Source: an uncultured Bacteroidaceae bacterium (GTDB lineage Bacteria; Bacteroidota; Bacteroidia; Bacteroidales; Bacteroidaceae). From it: DNA of 64,000 bases. The DNA lies in the NCBI GenBank assembly GCA_905235525.1, contig CAJOLW010000022.1:1-64000 (forward strand), read 5' to 3'. Of the stretch, positions 25,644 through 35,177 are shown piece by piece. A program made the position numbers and the translations under genes. The first letter of the stretch is position 1. Each line of letters starts with the position of its first letter. The notes below the pieces were generated by a model. That model made no database searches. It saw nothing but the letters and a program-made list of their open reading frames with translations, and had not been told where the DNA came from.

Positions 25644-26591
25644 TTACAAACAGCTGATACTATCTATGACGCCTTTCACGTTACCAGCTTCATCCACCAC
25701 TATCAATGCATAAATCTTATAATCCTGCATTATCTTCTCAGCTTTCGAAAGGCGATCAGTATCCTTGATAGTCTTGGGGGCATAATTCATGTATTCTTTG
25801 ACCTCCATTTCGAAAAAACGGTCACGGTCTCGCTGCATAGCACGACGGACATCACCATCTGTTATTACTCCAACAACTTTTTCATTCTCAGCGACAACAG
25901 CTAGGCCATGTTTTCCATTGCTTATCACAATCATGGTGTCACTCACCAAAGAATCTGGTGAGACAATGGGAAGATTATCTGTTGTCATATAATCTTCCAC
26001 CTTTGAAAGATGTTTACCCAAACTTCCCCCTGGATGGAATTTTGCAAAATCACTCGCCTTAAAATGCCTTTCCTCTATCAAGGCACATGCCAAAGCATCA
26101 CCCAAGGCTAATGTAACCGTCGTACTTGATGTGGGAGCCAGATTCAAAGGGCATGCTTCATGTTCCACACTAATATCCAACCAGCAAACTGCATTTTGAG
26201 CCAACAAAGAATCTCGTTTGGCAGTCATTGCAATAATAGGGATATTACGTCCCAACAAAGAAGGCAATAAACGTGTCAATTCAAAGGTGTTACCAGAATA
26301 ACTAATGGCAATAGCAACATCCTCTGGACAAAACATACCCAAATCGCCATGATAAGCGTCCAAGGCATTAACATAGAACGAAGGGGTGCCGGTGCTCGCC
26401 AGTGTAGCTGCAATCTTACTCGCAATATGTCCAGACTTACCCACACCCGTCACAATCACCCTTCCCTTACTGTTGAGTATCAACTCTACAGAACGTTCAA
26501 ATTCCTCACCAACCGTCGGCACTAAATCGACGATTGCCTTAGCCTCATCCTGCAAGCACTTAACACCCACCTCTGCTATTTTCCCCATCAT
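25644..26591 (-). CDS. kdsD: Arabinose-5-phosphate isomerase (KdsD/KpsF type)
   Basis: 315 residues: an SIS sugar-phosphate isomerase domain (VIVTGVGKSGHIASKIAATL, ISYSGNTFELTRLLPSL, LAPTSSTTVTLALGDALA) followed by two CBS domains (from about residue 205, with VVGVITDGDVRRAMQRD). It interconverts ribulose-5-P and arabinose-5-P, the first step to Kdo. It overlaps kdsB by 4 bp. In E. coli group 2 capsule loci the equivalent pair is KpsF/KpsU, so Kdo is probably used in this polysaccharide in addition to LPS. KdsA and KdsC are not in the window and presumably come from the core LPS pathway. Confidence 0.92.
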   Translation of the reverse strand: MMGKIAEVGVKCLQDEAKAIVDLVPTVGEEFERSVELILNSKGRVIVTGVGKSGHIASKIAATLASTGTPSFYVNALDAYHGDLGMFCPEDVAIAISYSGNTFELTRLLPSLLGRNIPIIAMTAKRDSLLAQNAVCWLDISVEHEACPLNLAPTSSTTVTLALGDALACALIEERHFKASDFAKFHPGGSLGKHLSKVEDYMTTDNLPIVSPDSLVSDTMIVISNGKHGLAVVAENEKVVGVITDGDVRRAMQRDRDRFFEMEVKEYMNYAPKTIKDTDRLSKAEKIMQDYKIYALIVVDEAGNVKGVIDSISCL

Positions 26592-27325
26592 TCAGCCATA
26601 TTATGTTCAATCATGTATCTCTCCACTGCGACCCTATCTTTAGGTGTGTCAACCGAAAGAGTTTTGCAATGTGCATTAATATAATAACAATCCTTTCTGT
26701 TCTCTATAAAACGGAAAGAGTCATTCTCTTCAATCTTTTCTACTGGACCACGAGGAGTTGAGTGATAATATTCCAACGCCTCATTCGTGAATGCCCCCAC
26801 ACCGACAAACTTCTGATAAGCATAGTTCATATCACCCTTAGGGAATGGGATTGGTGCACGACTTATAAACAGACATATACCATCCTTATTCGTTACAATC
26901 TTCAGATTTGTAGGATCCACGACTTCTACAGGATTCTGAAAATCAGTCATTAAATTGCTCACATAGAAACCATCAGCAGGAATCGCATTAGGGATACACT
27001 TTACAATATCTCCAGCCAAAACCAATGGCTCGTCACCATTCACCATCACCCAGAGGTCTGCCTCCACCTTCTTGCTACATTCATACAGACGCTCGGTAGC
27101 TGTTTCACAGTCAGGACTTGTCATGATGACTTTTCCGCCAAAGCTTTCCACTGTCTGTTTGATTTCTTCACTATCAGTCGCCACATACACCTCCTCAAAC
27201 ACACTCACTTCTTTTGAATGTTTCCACACCCAATACACCATAGGTTTGCCACAAATCAAAGCCAACGGCTTGTTGTTGAAACGCGAAGAACCTCCTCGCG
27301 CCGGAATCATACCCATAACTTTCAT
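26588..27325 (-). CDS. kdsB: 3-deoxy-manno-octulosonate cytidylyltransferase (KdsB/KpsU type)
   Basis: 245 residues. Makes CMP-Kdo from CTP and Kdo. Features: GMIPARGGSSRFNNKPLALI at the CTP site, GKPMVYWVWKHSK, VYVATDSEEIKQTVESFGG, VMVNGDEPLV with the metal-binding Asp, and FVGVGAFTNEALEYY. The related neuA-type (CMP-sialate) enzymes are less likely because the neighbour is an arabinose-5-P isomerase. Overlaps kdsD by 4 bp. It may be a capsule-specific copy; whether a second copy serves LPS cannot be seen here. Confidence 0.86.
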   Translation of the reverse strand: MKVMGMIPARGGSSRFNNKPLALICGKPMVYWVWKHSKEVSVFEEVYVATDSEEIKQTVESFGGKVIMTSPDCETATERLYECSKKVEADLWVMVNGDEPLVLAGDIVKCIPNAIPADGFYVSNLMTDFQNPVEVVDPTNLKIVTNKDGICLFISRAPIPFPKGDMNYAYQKFVGVGAFTNEALEYYHSTPRGPVEKIEENDSFRFIENRKDCYYINAHCKTLSVDTPKDRVAVERYMIEHNMAE

Positions 27326-27332
27326 AATAATC

Positions 27333-28295
27333 TTATATTTTTAGCAATTTTGACATTGACAATTTTAGATATAATGATCGCATCTTCTTCATCCGTATAT
27401 AATCAATAATCGTAGAATTCTCATTGCCAGAATCAGCCAAACGGACACATTCTTGAACCACATCATTCGCTACATAAGTCTTCATCTTTTCATAACTTGA
27501 TGCATGACATATCGCCCACACAAAATGATACAACATCATTGTTGCCATACGTCTCATTTGACCATCCTTATCACATACCCCTCTTTTTATCCAATCACGT
27601 AGTAACCGATATTTTTCCTCATATTTTTCGAAGTACCACTTCTCCGTCGTCTCATTTGAATGATTCGTTTCATTGACATTCCAAAGATAATCATAGAAAC
27701 CTGTATAGACCACCCCTTTAACATAAGGCAGATAAGCCATTTGAAAAACTAAGTCTTCATTAATATCTCCCCGATCCAATCTTTCCGGGAATCTAATATG
27801 ACGTTCTTCTATAATGTCTCTTTTAAACAATGCATTCCATACAAAACCGGCTATACCTTGTTCATAAAATGTCAGATATTCTGAAGTATCATACATTTTG
27901 TTGCTTTCAACAGACAACACTTTTTCTGCACCGTGCTTTTCAGGAGTGCGGGTATAGGCACACATTGGTAGAACATTACCATATTGTTCCACGGCTCTTA
28001 ACATTCTCCTTAGCCATAGTACATCAACCTTATCATCATTATCACAAAACGTCACCCAATCACCTTGTGCCATGTCCAATCCCGCATTTCGCGCCGATGA
28101 TATTCCACCATTTTTCTTATGTAAAACTCTCACACGAGAGTCCTCAAAAGAATCACAAATGTCAGGAGAGGCATCCGTGCTTCCATCATCCACAAGAATC
28201 ACCTCCACTTCACGACAATCCTGATCTAACAAAGATGTCACACACTCAGATAATACCTGAGCTGAATTATAAACGGGAACAATGACACTTATCAT
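27333..28295 (-). CDS. Glycosyltransferase family 2
   Basis: 320 residues; SVIVPVYNSAQVLSECVTSL, VILVDDGSTDASPDICDSFE, ISSARNAGLDMAQGDWVTFC and the metal motif CDNDD. Cytoplasmic GT-A enzyme. The 5' end overlaps the upstream GT92-like gene by 29 bp, so they are expressed together. Not assignable to a specific linkage. Confidence 0.86.
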   Translation of the reverse strand: MISVIVPVYNSAQVLSECVTSLLDQDCREVEVILVDDGSTDASPDICDSFEDSRVRVLHKKNGGISSARNAGLDMAQGDWVTFCDNDDKVDVLWLRRMLRAVEQYGNVLPMCAYTRTPEKHGAEKVLSVESNKMYDTSEYLTFYEQGIAGFVWNALFKRDIIEERHIRFPERLDRGDINEDLVFQMAYLPYVKGVVYTGFYDYLWNVNETNHSNETTEKWYFEKYEEKYRLLRDWIKRGVCDKDGQMRRMATMMLYHFVWAICHASSYEKMKTYVANDVVQECVRLADSGNENSTIIDYIRMKKMRSLYLKLSMSKLLKI

Positions 28296-29202
28296 TCTTT
28301 ACGAATTCTTGGAGACAGAAATCTGCATATTCCACTTTCTCGGATGTCTTTCTATTTGTCATAAAAAAGACATCCAAAGCCAATGTTTCTTTTTGACGTT
28401 TCTCTGTTTGGTCTGGATAACCTCGCAGAGATTTCTTTTTTATCCATTCGCCTATAGTCTTGGTCGAATAATGCCTTATATATGCTACTGAATAATCGTA
28501 TTTTAAAAATGGCGAATTGCATTCACATGGTGTTGCTGTGGCATCACAGCAAGAATAATAACTAGCTAATGGGGTATGAGAGGCACCCGTTCCTACCCCC
28601 CAATGAATATCTGCCAAACCTCCACGTACGAAACTTTTAACATGATAATTCTCTGGATACTGGTGGAACGTCTTAAAATCTATTGGACTAACAGGTTCTG
28701 TAAACCTCTCCAATACGCTCCGTCCGTCTGCATCCAACATATCATTGTCACCAAATACCATCCAATTAACATGAATCAACTGATATGGCAAGAACTTCTT
28801 TTGGCAAAGAAAATTATGGACATCACTAGTTCCATCCACAAATGTCAGAAACTCATCACAATCATAGAAAGCAATCCAATCATATTCTTTATTATGACAA
28901 TCCTGGTATGCATCACATTGACACATTTTTCTTCCTCTAAAATCAACTATCTCAACGAAGCCATTTTCCACAAAATCGTCAATCACCTCCTCAAACCTCT
29001 CACCATCCTCATCGTTATTATCGTACACATAAATCTTATCAAAATGCAACTCCTCATAATACTCAACATATTCACGGATATAATCATTCTCCATCTTCCC
29101 AATACAGCATAAAGCGACCTTACCAGTATTGGTGTACTGAGATTTTCGCTGATAATATTTGTGCATCAGCCAAAGATATACACGACCCAAAGAAAATGCC
29201 AT
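28267..29202 (-). CDS. Glycosyltransferase, GT92/GT2_4-like
   Basis: 311 residues. VALCCIGKMENDYIREYVEY, IYVYDNNDEDG and WIAFYDCDEFLTFVDG (with a DCDEF metal site) match the GT92-like family often called Glyco_tranf_2_4 (DUF23 type). A cysteine-rich stretch SYYSCCDATATPCECN is unusual. Immediately adjacent to the GT32 gene upstream. Role: one sugar of the repeat; the donor is unknown. Confidence 0.8.
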   Translation of the reverse strand: MAFSLGRVYLWLMHKYYQRKSQYTNTGKVALCCIGKMENDYIREYVEYYEELHFDKIYVYDNNDEDGERFEEVIDDFVENGFVEIVDFRGRKMCQCDAYQDCHNKEYDWIAFYDCDEFLTFVDGTSDVHNFLCQKKFLPYQLIHVNWMVFGDNDMLDADGRSVLERFTEPVSPIDFKTFHQYPENYHVKSFVRGGLADIHWGVGTGASHTPLASYYSCCDATATPCECNSPFLKYDYSVAYIRHYSTKTIGEWIKKKSLRGYPDQTEKRQKETLALDVFFMTNRKTSEKVEYADFCLQEFVKNDKCHCSRL

Positions 29203-30027
29203 TTACACACCCAACCTTTCCTTAAATGTCTTTGGTTCCTTATAATAAGGTTTTCCCAACAACCTGCACATTAAATTATATATTGAGACTTTAATTCTTA
29301 TCATCAAAGGTTCCTTTTTCGACTTAAGCCTCAGGTATTCATCATCCCAACTATGGCATATACAATGAACAGCAAAATTTGAATCCGCTCGCAAAAGGAT
29401 TCCACTTCCCACATAATCTGATGGGTAAATAACTAAATCTTCCGTCAGACGTTGTTCTTCATTCAAGTACTTGTAACCATACTTTTCAGCTTTTAACGCA
29501 TAGACCGTTGGAGCCAATAGTGACATATTATACGTCCCATCTTCTAAAATAAAATGCTTTTTCTCGTAATCATCCAAAAGCTCTTTGACAAATGCATTTC
29601 CTGGCTCAGACATAAATAATGCCGCTTGTATACCCATACCAGGAACAGCCTCTGTTTTGTGTACATTATATCCATTTTCATCTATATAGCCAGTAGGATT
29701 CATATGAGGATAGTATTCTTGAAAAAAAGCACATCGCTTTTTCAAGAAATTGTCAAACCTTCTCTGTACATAAATATCGCTATCCATATATATCCCACCA
29801 TCATGATAAACCGCATAAAGTCGTATCACATCTGCTGCAAATGCCCATTTTTTTACAGAAATAGCCTCCCTAACAAAATCTATCCCTGTAGCCAATGCCA
29901 TCTCTTTAGTCCACACCTTAATTTGGAAATCTGGCAAGACTTTTTTCCAACTATCAAGACAAAACTTGATGTCTTCAGGGTATTTATCCCCACTGAACCA
30001 ACACAAATGAATAATTTTAGGTATCAT
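29203..30027 (-). CDS. Glycosyltransferase with DXD motif (GT32-like)
   Basis: 274 residues from ATG 30027 (IPKIIHLCWFSGDKYPEDIK), the canonical start; the frame is open upstream to 30087. The catalytic segment is AADVIRLYAVYHDGGIYMDS with DSD. A second, longer relative of the GT32 gene at 19768-20562, not a duplicate. The 3' end directly abuts the GT92-like gene. Region upstream (30088-30256) shows no gene or clear signal. Confidence 0.84.
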   Translation of the reverse strand: MIPKIIHLCWFSGDKYPEDIKFCLDSWKKVLPDFQIKVWTKEMALATGIDFVREAISVKKWAFAADVIRLYAVYHDGGIYMDSDIYVQRRFDNFLKKRCAFFQEYYPHMNPTGYIDENGYNVHKTEAVPGMGIQAALFMSEPGNAFVKELLDDYEKKHFILEDGTYNMSLLAPTVYALKAEKYGYKYLNEEQRLTEDLVIYPSDYVGSGILLRADSNFAVHCICHSWDDEYLRLKSKKEPLMIRIKVSIYNLMCRLLGKPYYKEPKTFKERLGV

Positions 30028-30256
30028 ATTCTGAGAAAATGCCTCTTTTTCACTTCTTGTCGCCTTAAATAATGGTAAAAATAACAATCCCTCTCGTGTT
30101 TATAAACATCAACACCCTTTGTAACAATACTTATAAATACCAAAGGAAGCAATACTCATTGCCATAGTCCCATCATTTTTTCTTCTGCTTCCTGCCCATT
30201 TTCTGTTTTTGCCTTAATCAAATATCTGATAACAGCGGCACCTATCCCTTACGACA

Positions 30257-31132
30257 TCAATAGTTTTTGGAGAAAAGACTCTTCAATCTGCCCACATTCT
30301 TTCCATATAAGAATTGCAACTTTCGCCAAACAAACAACAAACTTGAAAGAATCCCGTCGCCATACTTCAGCCTATCAATCTCGTGTAAATAGACAGGAGT
30401 TGTAGTAGTGTAATTCTGCCAATGACAAATCTTCGCATTCTCTATCCATCGCTTTCCATCGAAAGTATAGGAAAAAAGACCTTTAGCCACATTCAATCTA
30501 TAATCTCGAAATGTCGGGAAGAAACCATATATATCATAATGTGTAACTCTATCTATTGGCATACAATGATGCACAGCCATCGCTAATGCAATAATAGGTT
30601 CATCTGCAGGTTTCTCAAACATTGAAAAATGGAAATCTGCATAATGGGATGCTATTTTCTTACAATCATCATAAATAAGGCGTGTTTTTTCATCATCACA
30701 GTAAAACATAATGCCACCATGAGAGTTTATAGAGCAATCCACACGCTCTTTATACTCACACAGATTATCCTGTGTATACCATCCACCTTGATTGTCTGAT
30801 AAAGGGTAAGCAGATCCATATAGCGTTACACCTTCTGTACATTCGTCTAAGAGAGAGTTTATATCTCGGTAAACTAAACAATCCGCATCAATAAAAACAT
30901 TTCTATCAAAAGCAGGATGAGCCAACAATTCTATTTTATCCATGTAGGAGTGCGATGGTTGAGGTAAAATTACAACTTTGTCAAACAACGCAGTCCACTC
31001 ATTTTCTCTATCGGCAACTATGGCAAACGGCTTTCTTTCTGTAACATGGTGGCGATATGACAACAATAAATTTGCTGCCAATCTGTAATACCTATCGTCG
31101 CCTACAGCAAGTGTAACAAATCCTTTAATCAT
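30257..31132 (-). CDS. Glycosyltransferase, GT8-like
   Basis: 291 residues. KGFVTLAVGDDRYYRLAANL, then NVFIDADCLVYRDINSLLDE with the DxD motif, and SHGGIMFYCDDEKTRLIYDD resemble GT8 and related nucleotide-diphospho-sugar transferases. The last part is basic and could contact the membrane. Family placement is moderately sure; substrate unknown. Confidence 0.72.
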   Translation of the reverse strand: MIKGFVTLAVGDDRYYRLAANLLLSYRHHVTERKPFAIVADRENEWTALFDKVVILPQPSHSYMDKIELLAHPAFDRNVFIDADCLVYRDINSLLDECTEGVTLYGSAYPLSDNQGGWYTQDNLCEYKERVDCSINSHGGIMFYCDDEKTRLIYDDCKKIASHYADFHFSMFEKPADEPIIALAMAVHHCMPIDRVTHYDIYGFFPTFRDYRLNVAKGLFSYTFDGKRWIENAKICHWQNYTTTTPVYLHEIDRLKYGDGILSSLLFVWRKLQFLYGKNVGRLKSLFSKNY

Positions 31133-31238
31133 AGTCCAGCATTATTACATCGACAAATATACAGACGAATCATTATTTCTAAGCATCAACTTTTGCGCCA
31201 AATAAAAAACTGTCAAGACTCCTATTGCACATATACTC

Positions 31239-32015
31239 TTAATTACTCGTAAAAAGTGAATCGAAATCGACCCGCTCAAACACTTCAAGTTTTCCACCAC
31301 GGGTGGCATTATAGATTTTGATACCATGTGCATCAGCATACTTTCTGGCCGCCATAAATGTTAATGTGCTACGGTCGGTGTTGGGCACGTATAGGTTGGC
31401 TTTGTCCTGATTGTAGGTATCGGTAAAGTAATCTTTCGCCGTTGGGTCGACAACGATTTCTCCTTTGTCGTTTTGCGAAATATGAAAGTGATGGTCTACG
31501 CCTATCAGATAAATTTCTCGGATTCCCATATAGACAGCGAACTGAATGGCTGTATAAACTACTGTCTTAGAGTTAGCAACATATCGAGCCACATCTTCGC
31601 TAAAATCAATCTCCCCTTTTTCTTCTGTCACAATATGGAATGGCGTTACTCCCGACAAATGGATACCATAATACCAATCCATCTCTATCGGAATAAATTT
31701 CCTTTCTGCTCGAATCGAATTCACCTCATCTATACTGCCAGCCAACATCTTCTCGTCCTGGGATATATAATATGTCGGGCGCCATGGAGTGTTGGGGAAA
31801 ATGTGAAATATACGATTGAATGCAAAGGAAATTTCACCATTTTCTTGTATTCTGGTCAAGTCTTCCGCTCGAAGGCTGGGGCCATTACCAATGATAAAAC
31901 AACGACTCCCCTCATGGATTCCCCTCGATGCAAGTAGTGAATGACCTTCAAATAATTGAAAATGAGCCGTTTTAAAATTACGGACTCGAGCTTTGAGAGA
32001 TTTTAGAAAATCCAT
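31239..32015 (-). CDS. DUF115 (MptE-like) protein, possible CMP-sugar-dependent glycosyltransferase
   Basis: 258 residues. RCFIIGNGPSLRAEDLTRIQ near residue 37 and VVYTAIQFAVYMGIREIYLI-GVD near 150 are DUF115 features. The IGNGPSL opening and the GVD segment resemble GT42 sialyltransferases (such as Campylobacter Cst-II), which use CMP-Neu5Ac, and Maf-type nonulosonate transferases. With kdsB and kdsD nearby, transfer of Kdo from CMP-Kdo is a reasonable guess but unproven. It ends 3 bp after the acyltransferase gene. Confidence 0.7.
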   Translation of the reverse strand: MDFLKSLKARVRNFKTAHFQLFEGHSLLASRGIHEGSRCFIIGNGPSLRAEDLTRIQENGEISFAFNRIFHIFPNTPWRPTYYISQDEKMLAGSIDEVNSIRAERKFIPIEMDWYYGIHLSGVTPFHIVTEEKGEIDFSEDVARYVANSKTVVYTAIQFAVYMGIREIYLIGVDHHFHISQNDKGEIVVDPTAKDYFTDTYNQDKANLYVPNTDRSTLTFMAARKYADAHGIKIYNATRGGKLEVFERVDFDSLFTSN

Positions 32016-32018
32016 AAA

Positions 32019-33017
32019 CTAAATTCTTTTCCCAAACAATATAGATAGGCGTGTATTAGATGCACAATAGACGAGGGGTATTTCAAGCCCAATTATCATT
32101 ACCGTGAAACAGATACTACCGCAGATTCCATTCGCCAGTAATATTCCACCAGCCCATCGGTAGTCCAGCAACCGGATTACCTCTATCAGCAGATTGTTTG
32201 TACATAAAATAACCATGGAGTTTTTCCCGAAAAAAGACAACCAATCAAACCATTTTCTAGCCTCGTCTTTGTGGAAAAAATAAAACCACATGAACGTAAG
32301 CCCTGTGGCATTAATGAAAAACAGTACTGGATTGTTCAACTGTAATGATCCTATAGCCGAAAAACCATTATATAACGCCAGTCCCGAACAAATCAGTAAG
32401 GACATACATGCTACCACAAAATGCAACCTTTCCACAACACGTATTTTCATCAGTTCATATCCTATATAGACGAAGGCATAACAAACACAAACTTTCAGTA
32501 CAAAGCGACACCACCATTCATCTGGAGTCTCTTTTACGCAGATGAAATAGAGTACAAGCGCACAAATTGTCACTATCCCCACCACATGAGCAATGAGCGG
32601 TCTAAACAAAGTCACTTTCATCACTACTTCCGCAACGAAATAACAAGGTAGAAACCACAAGGAGTCTATGCCCTGCATCGTCACAACCTTAAATAAATAG
32701 GTTCCCATTTGGTTAACCTCTCCTGCAAGATATTGGAGAATTCCATAATAACCTGCCAGCAAAAAAGAAAACACACAATAAGGAATACCTAATTGAAAAA
32801 GTCTTTTTTTCAGATCTTTTTTCAGACTTGAAGCGGATTCTTTCTCCTCCCCGAACTTCCAAGCTATCAATATACCCGAAACAATGAAAAACAGAGGCAT
32901 ATGAAATGCAAAAATCCATGTATTTATTGTTTCTCCTGGCATAGTGTGGGCAAACACCATCAGAATAATAGCCATGCCTTTCGCCTTGTCGAGATAAGTT
33001 AATCGAGTGTCGGACAT
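32019..33017 (-). CDS. Membrane acyltransferase family 3 (OafA-like)
   Basis: 332 residues with about ten hydrophobic helices. The N-terminus LTYLDKAKGMAIILMVFAHT and FAFHMPLFFIVSGILIAWKF are typical of Acyl_transf_3, with the His of FAH and of FH as likely catalytic positions. Expected to O-acetylate the polysaccharide or its lipid-linked precursor using acyl-CoA. Overlaps the upstream GT4 gene by 19 bp. Confidence 0.85.
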   Translation of the reverse strand: MSDTRLTYLDKAKGMAIILMVFAHTMPGETINTWIFAFHMPLFFIVSGILIAWKFGEEKESASSLKKDLKKRLFQLGIPYCVFSFLLAGYYGILQYLAGEVNQMGTYLFKVVTMQGIDSLWFLPCYFVAEVVMKVTLFRPLIAHVVGIVTICALVLYFICVKETPDEWWCRFVLKVCVCYAFVYIGYELMKIRVVERLHFVVACMSLLICSGLALYNGFSAIGSLQLNNPVLFFINATGLTFMWFYFFHKDEARKWFDWLSFFGKNSMVILCTNNLLIEVIRLLDYRWAGGILLANGICGSICFTVMIIGLEIPLVYCASNTRLSILFGKRI

Positions 33018-34189
33018 TCTTCAAATAAAAGTTGCCCTATTTGCCTTATTATCTTTTCTGGCACATAGGTGTTAGTTGTACGCAAAGCCTCCTCTACCAG
33101 ACACTCTCTCTTGTAAACATCTGCGGCTCCTCCTATTACTGCAGATATTGCCGCCTCCACATCTGGCACAATCAGCACTCCATTTTCCCCATTCCGAATA
33201 AACTCCTTTGGACCAGCAGACTCCACCACCACCACGAGAGTGCCTAATGCCATAGCCTCTAAGACGGTTATGCCTTGAGACTCCACCAAGGAGGGGTGAA
33301 ACAGAAGGTCTGACGACTGGATGTAAGGATATGGATTAGACAATTTCCCCGCTAAAGTCATACATGAGGAGAGTTGGGCCGCTTCTATCTTATCCCTAAT
33401 TTGTTCCATTTCCTCACCATCTCCCACAACGTACCAATGAAAGTTAAAACCTGTTGTTTTCAACCTTTTCGCCACATCTACACAGAAAGCCATATTCTTC
33501 TCGGGAGACATGCGACCCACTGAGACAATGTTGAAAGTAGATGAAAGCAACGATACTTTTTCCGCCAATGCTTTTTGCCTGATTTCTTCTATACACAACA
33601 TATTAGGAATTACTACGACCTTGCTTGCTATCAAAGGGAAAGCCACTTTCAGCATCTTTGCGCAACTATCCGACACTACCACAACTATGTCCATGCAGAA
33701 GTATGCATCCTGCAATTTGTTTTTATGCTCTCCATGTACATTTATCTCGCCATGATGCCACCAAGCCACACGCCTACAGGCACGGAAAGTGTATGCCGCC
33801 ATTATTGTTGGACCACCCGGACGATAGCCAATCACCGCATAGTATTCTGTATTTCCATTACTAAACAACAGTCTCGCATACCGCATTATCCGATTACCCA
33901 TGCATCGACTTCCTAACATCAACAAGCGGTAAAAGAAAAGAAAAAAACGCCCATGGAAAAGATTCCTCAAAAGCGTGGGGAGTAGAGGTCCAGACGCTTC
34001 ATTTAGTGGATACATCAATACGTTCACATCGGACGGAATTTCTGGCAAATAGTCTCCATAGCCTTCCAACAACAATAAATCCACCTCATACTTCCCATAA
34101 TCCAAATGACGTAGCACATCAACCAGCGAACGCTCCACGCCACCAGCATTCAGATGTCCATTGATAAAAAGGAGTTTTTTCTTATCCAT
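32999..34189 (-). CDS. Glycosyltransferase family 4
   Basis: 396 residues. KKLLFINGHLNAGGVERSLV at the N-terminus, NIVSVGRMSPEKNMAFCVDV at the hinge, and the E-x7-E in LVESQGITVLEAMALGT. Linked to the GT2 gene upstream by a 4-nt gap and overlapping the acyltransferase. Cytoplasmic, specificity unknown. Confidence 0.85.
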   Translation of the reverse strand: MDKKKLLFINGHLNAGGVERSLVDVLRHLDYGKYEVDLLLLEGYGDYLPEIPSDVNVLMYPLNEASGPLLPTLLRNLFHGRFFLFFYRLLMLGSRCMGNRIMRYARLLFSNGNTEYYAVIGYRPGGPTIMAAYTFRACRRVAWWHHGEINVHGEHKNKLQDAYFCMDIVVVVSDSCAKMLKVAFPLIASKVVVIPNMLCIEEIRQKALAEKVSLLSSTFNIVSVGRMSPEKNMAFCVDVAKRLKTTGFNFHWYVVGDGEEMEQIRDKIEAAQLSSCMTLAGKLSNPYPYIQSSDLLFHPSLVESQGITVLEAMALGTLVVVVESAGPKEFIRNGENGVLIVPDVEAAISAVIGGAADVYKRECLVEEALRTTNTYVPEKIIRQIGQLLFEECPTLD

Positions 34190-34193
34190 AGCA

Positions 34194-35090
34194 TCACAAA
34201 CACCTTTTCAAGGCCATAAACTTCAAAGAAGCAGCCAAATAGGGATTGAACAAAAACCGCAGAATATGACTGCGCAGAAATTGACGCACCACATTCTGTT
34301 CTGTACGAAACTCTGTCGATTCAGTTGGCTTCGTCAGTTTGATGCAAGTTTCTGCCAATTGTGCCTCTGCGTTTTTCATATATTGAGGTCTGTGGGCACG
34401 GTAAAAGTCCACGACCCATCGCTTATTATAATACTCATCGAACATTCGAAGGCTCAATGGTTGGTGCGATAAACTAACGGCATGTACCATATAATGATAC
34501 AACCCTATCGGCACGTATGCCATCTGTTGATACTTGCTAAACAGTTGAGCCATCACTACATAATCCTCATTGATTGTGTATGTTGGAAAATGCACGTCTT
34601 CAAAGACCGAACGGTGGTAGATTTTTCCCCAAAAGCCCCAGAATTGGTAGTGAAAGAAGCGTTGATGTAAATTTGCCTCATCAAGTAAAATGACTGAGGC
34701 AGCCTTGTCAATAGAAACTGTTGTTCCTTCCACGTGCATGACTTGGTCGCATGCAGCAATTCTCACCCCTTTCTCCTGAATGGCATTGAATAACCGTTCT
34801 ATATAATCATCTTCAACAATGTCATCGCTATCGACAAATGTGAGCCACTCACCTGTTGCCCTTGCAATGCCATTTTTCCTTGATATTGATGCACCCTGAT
34901 TTTCTTGGTGATAAACTTTGCAACGAGCATCTTTCTCCGCATAGCCTTTACATATTTTCCCTGATTCATCTACACTTCCATCATCAATTATCACTACTTC
35001 TATATTCTTGAAAGTCTGATTTAGCACTGAATCCAGACATCGAGATAAAAAACCAGCAGAATTAAAAACCGGGATAATAATAGAAACCAT
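34194..35090 (-). CDS. Glycosyltransferase family 2
   Basis: 298 residues. VSIIIPVFNSAGFLSRCLDS, EVVIIDDGSVDESGKICKGY, ISRKNGIARATGEWLTFVDS and the metal motif DSDD. It begins 87 bp after the Wzt-like gene. Typical capsule GT2; linkage not predictable. Confidence 0.86.
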   Translation of the reverse strand: MVSIIIPVFNSAGFLSRCLDSVLNQTFKNIEVVIIDDGSVDESGKICKGYAEKDARCKVYHQENQGASISRKNGIARATGEWLTFVDSDDIVEDDYIERLFNAIQEKGVRIAACDQVMHVEGTTVSIDKAASVILLDEANLHQRFFHYQFWGFWGKIYHRSVFEDVHFPTYTINEDYVVMAQLFSKYQQMAYVPIGLYHYMVHAVSLSHQPLSLRMFDEYYNKRWVVDFYRAHRPQYMKNAEAQLAETCIKLTKPTESTEFRTEQNVVRQFLRSHILRFLFNPYLAASLKFMALKRCL

Positions 35091-35177
35091 ACATTATACT
35101 GTTATCAAATCATCCTTGATACCATCAAAGTTTGTTTACAACAACTACTACCACAATATAAACACATTACACCAACA

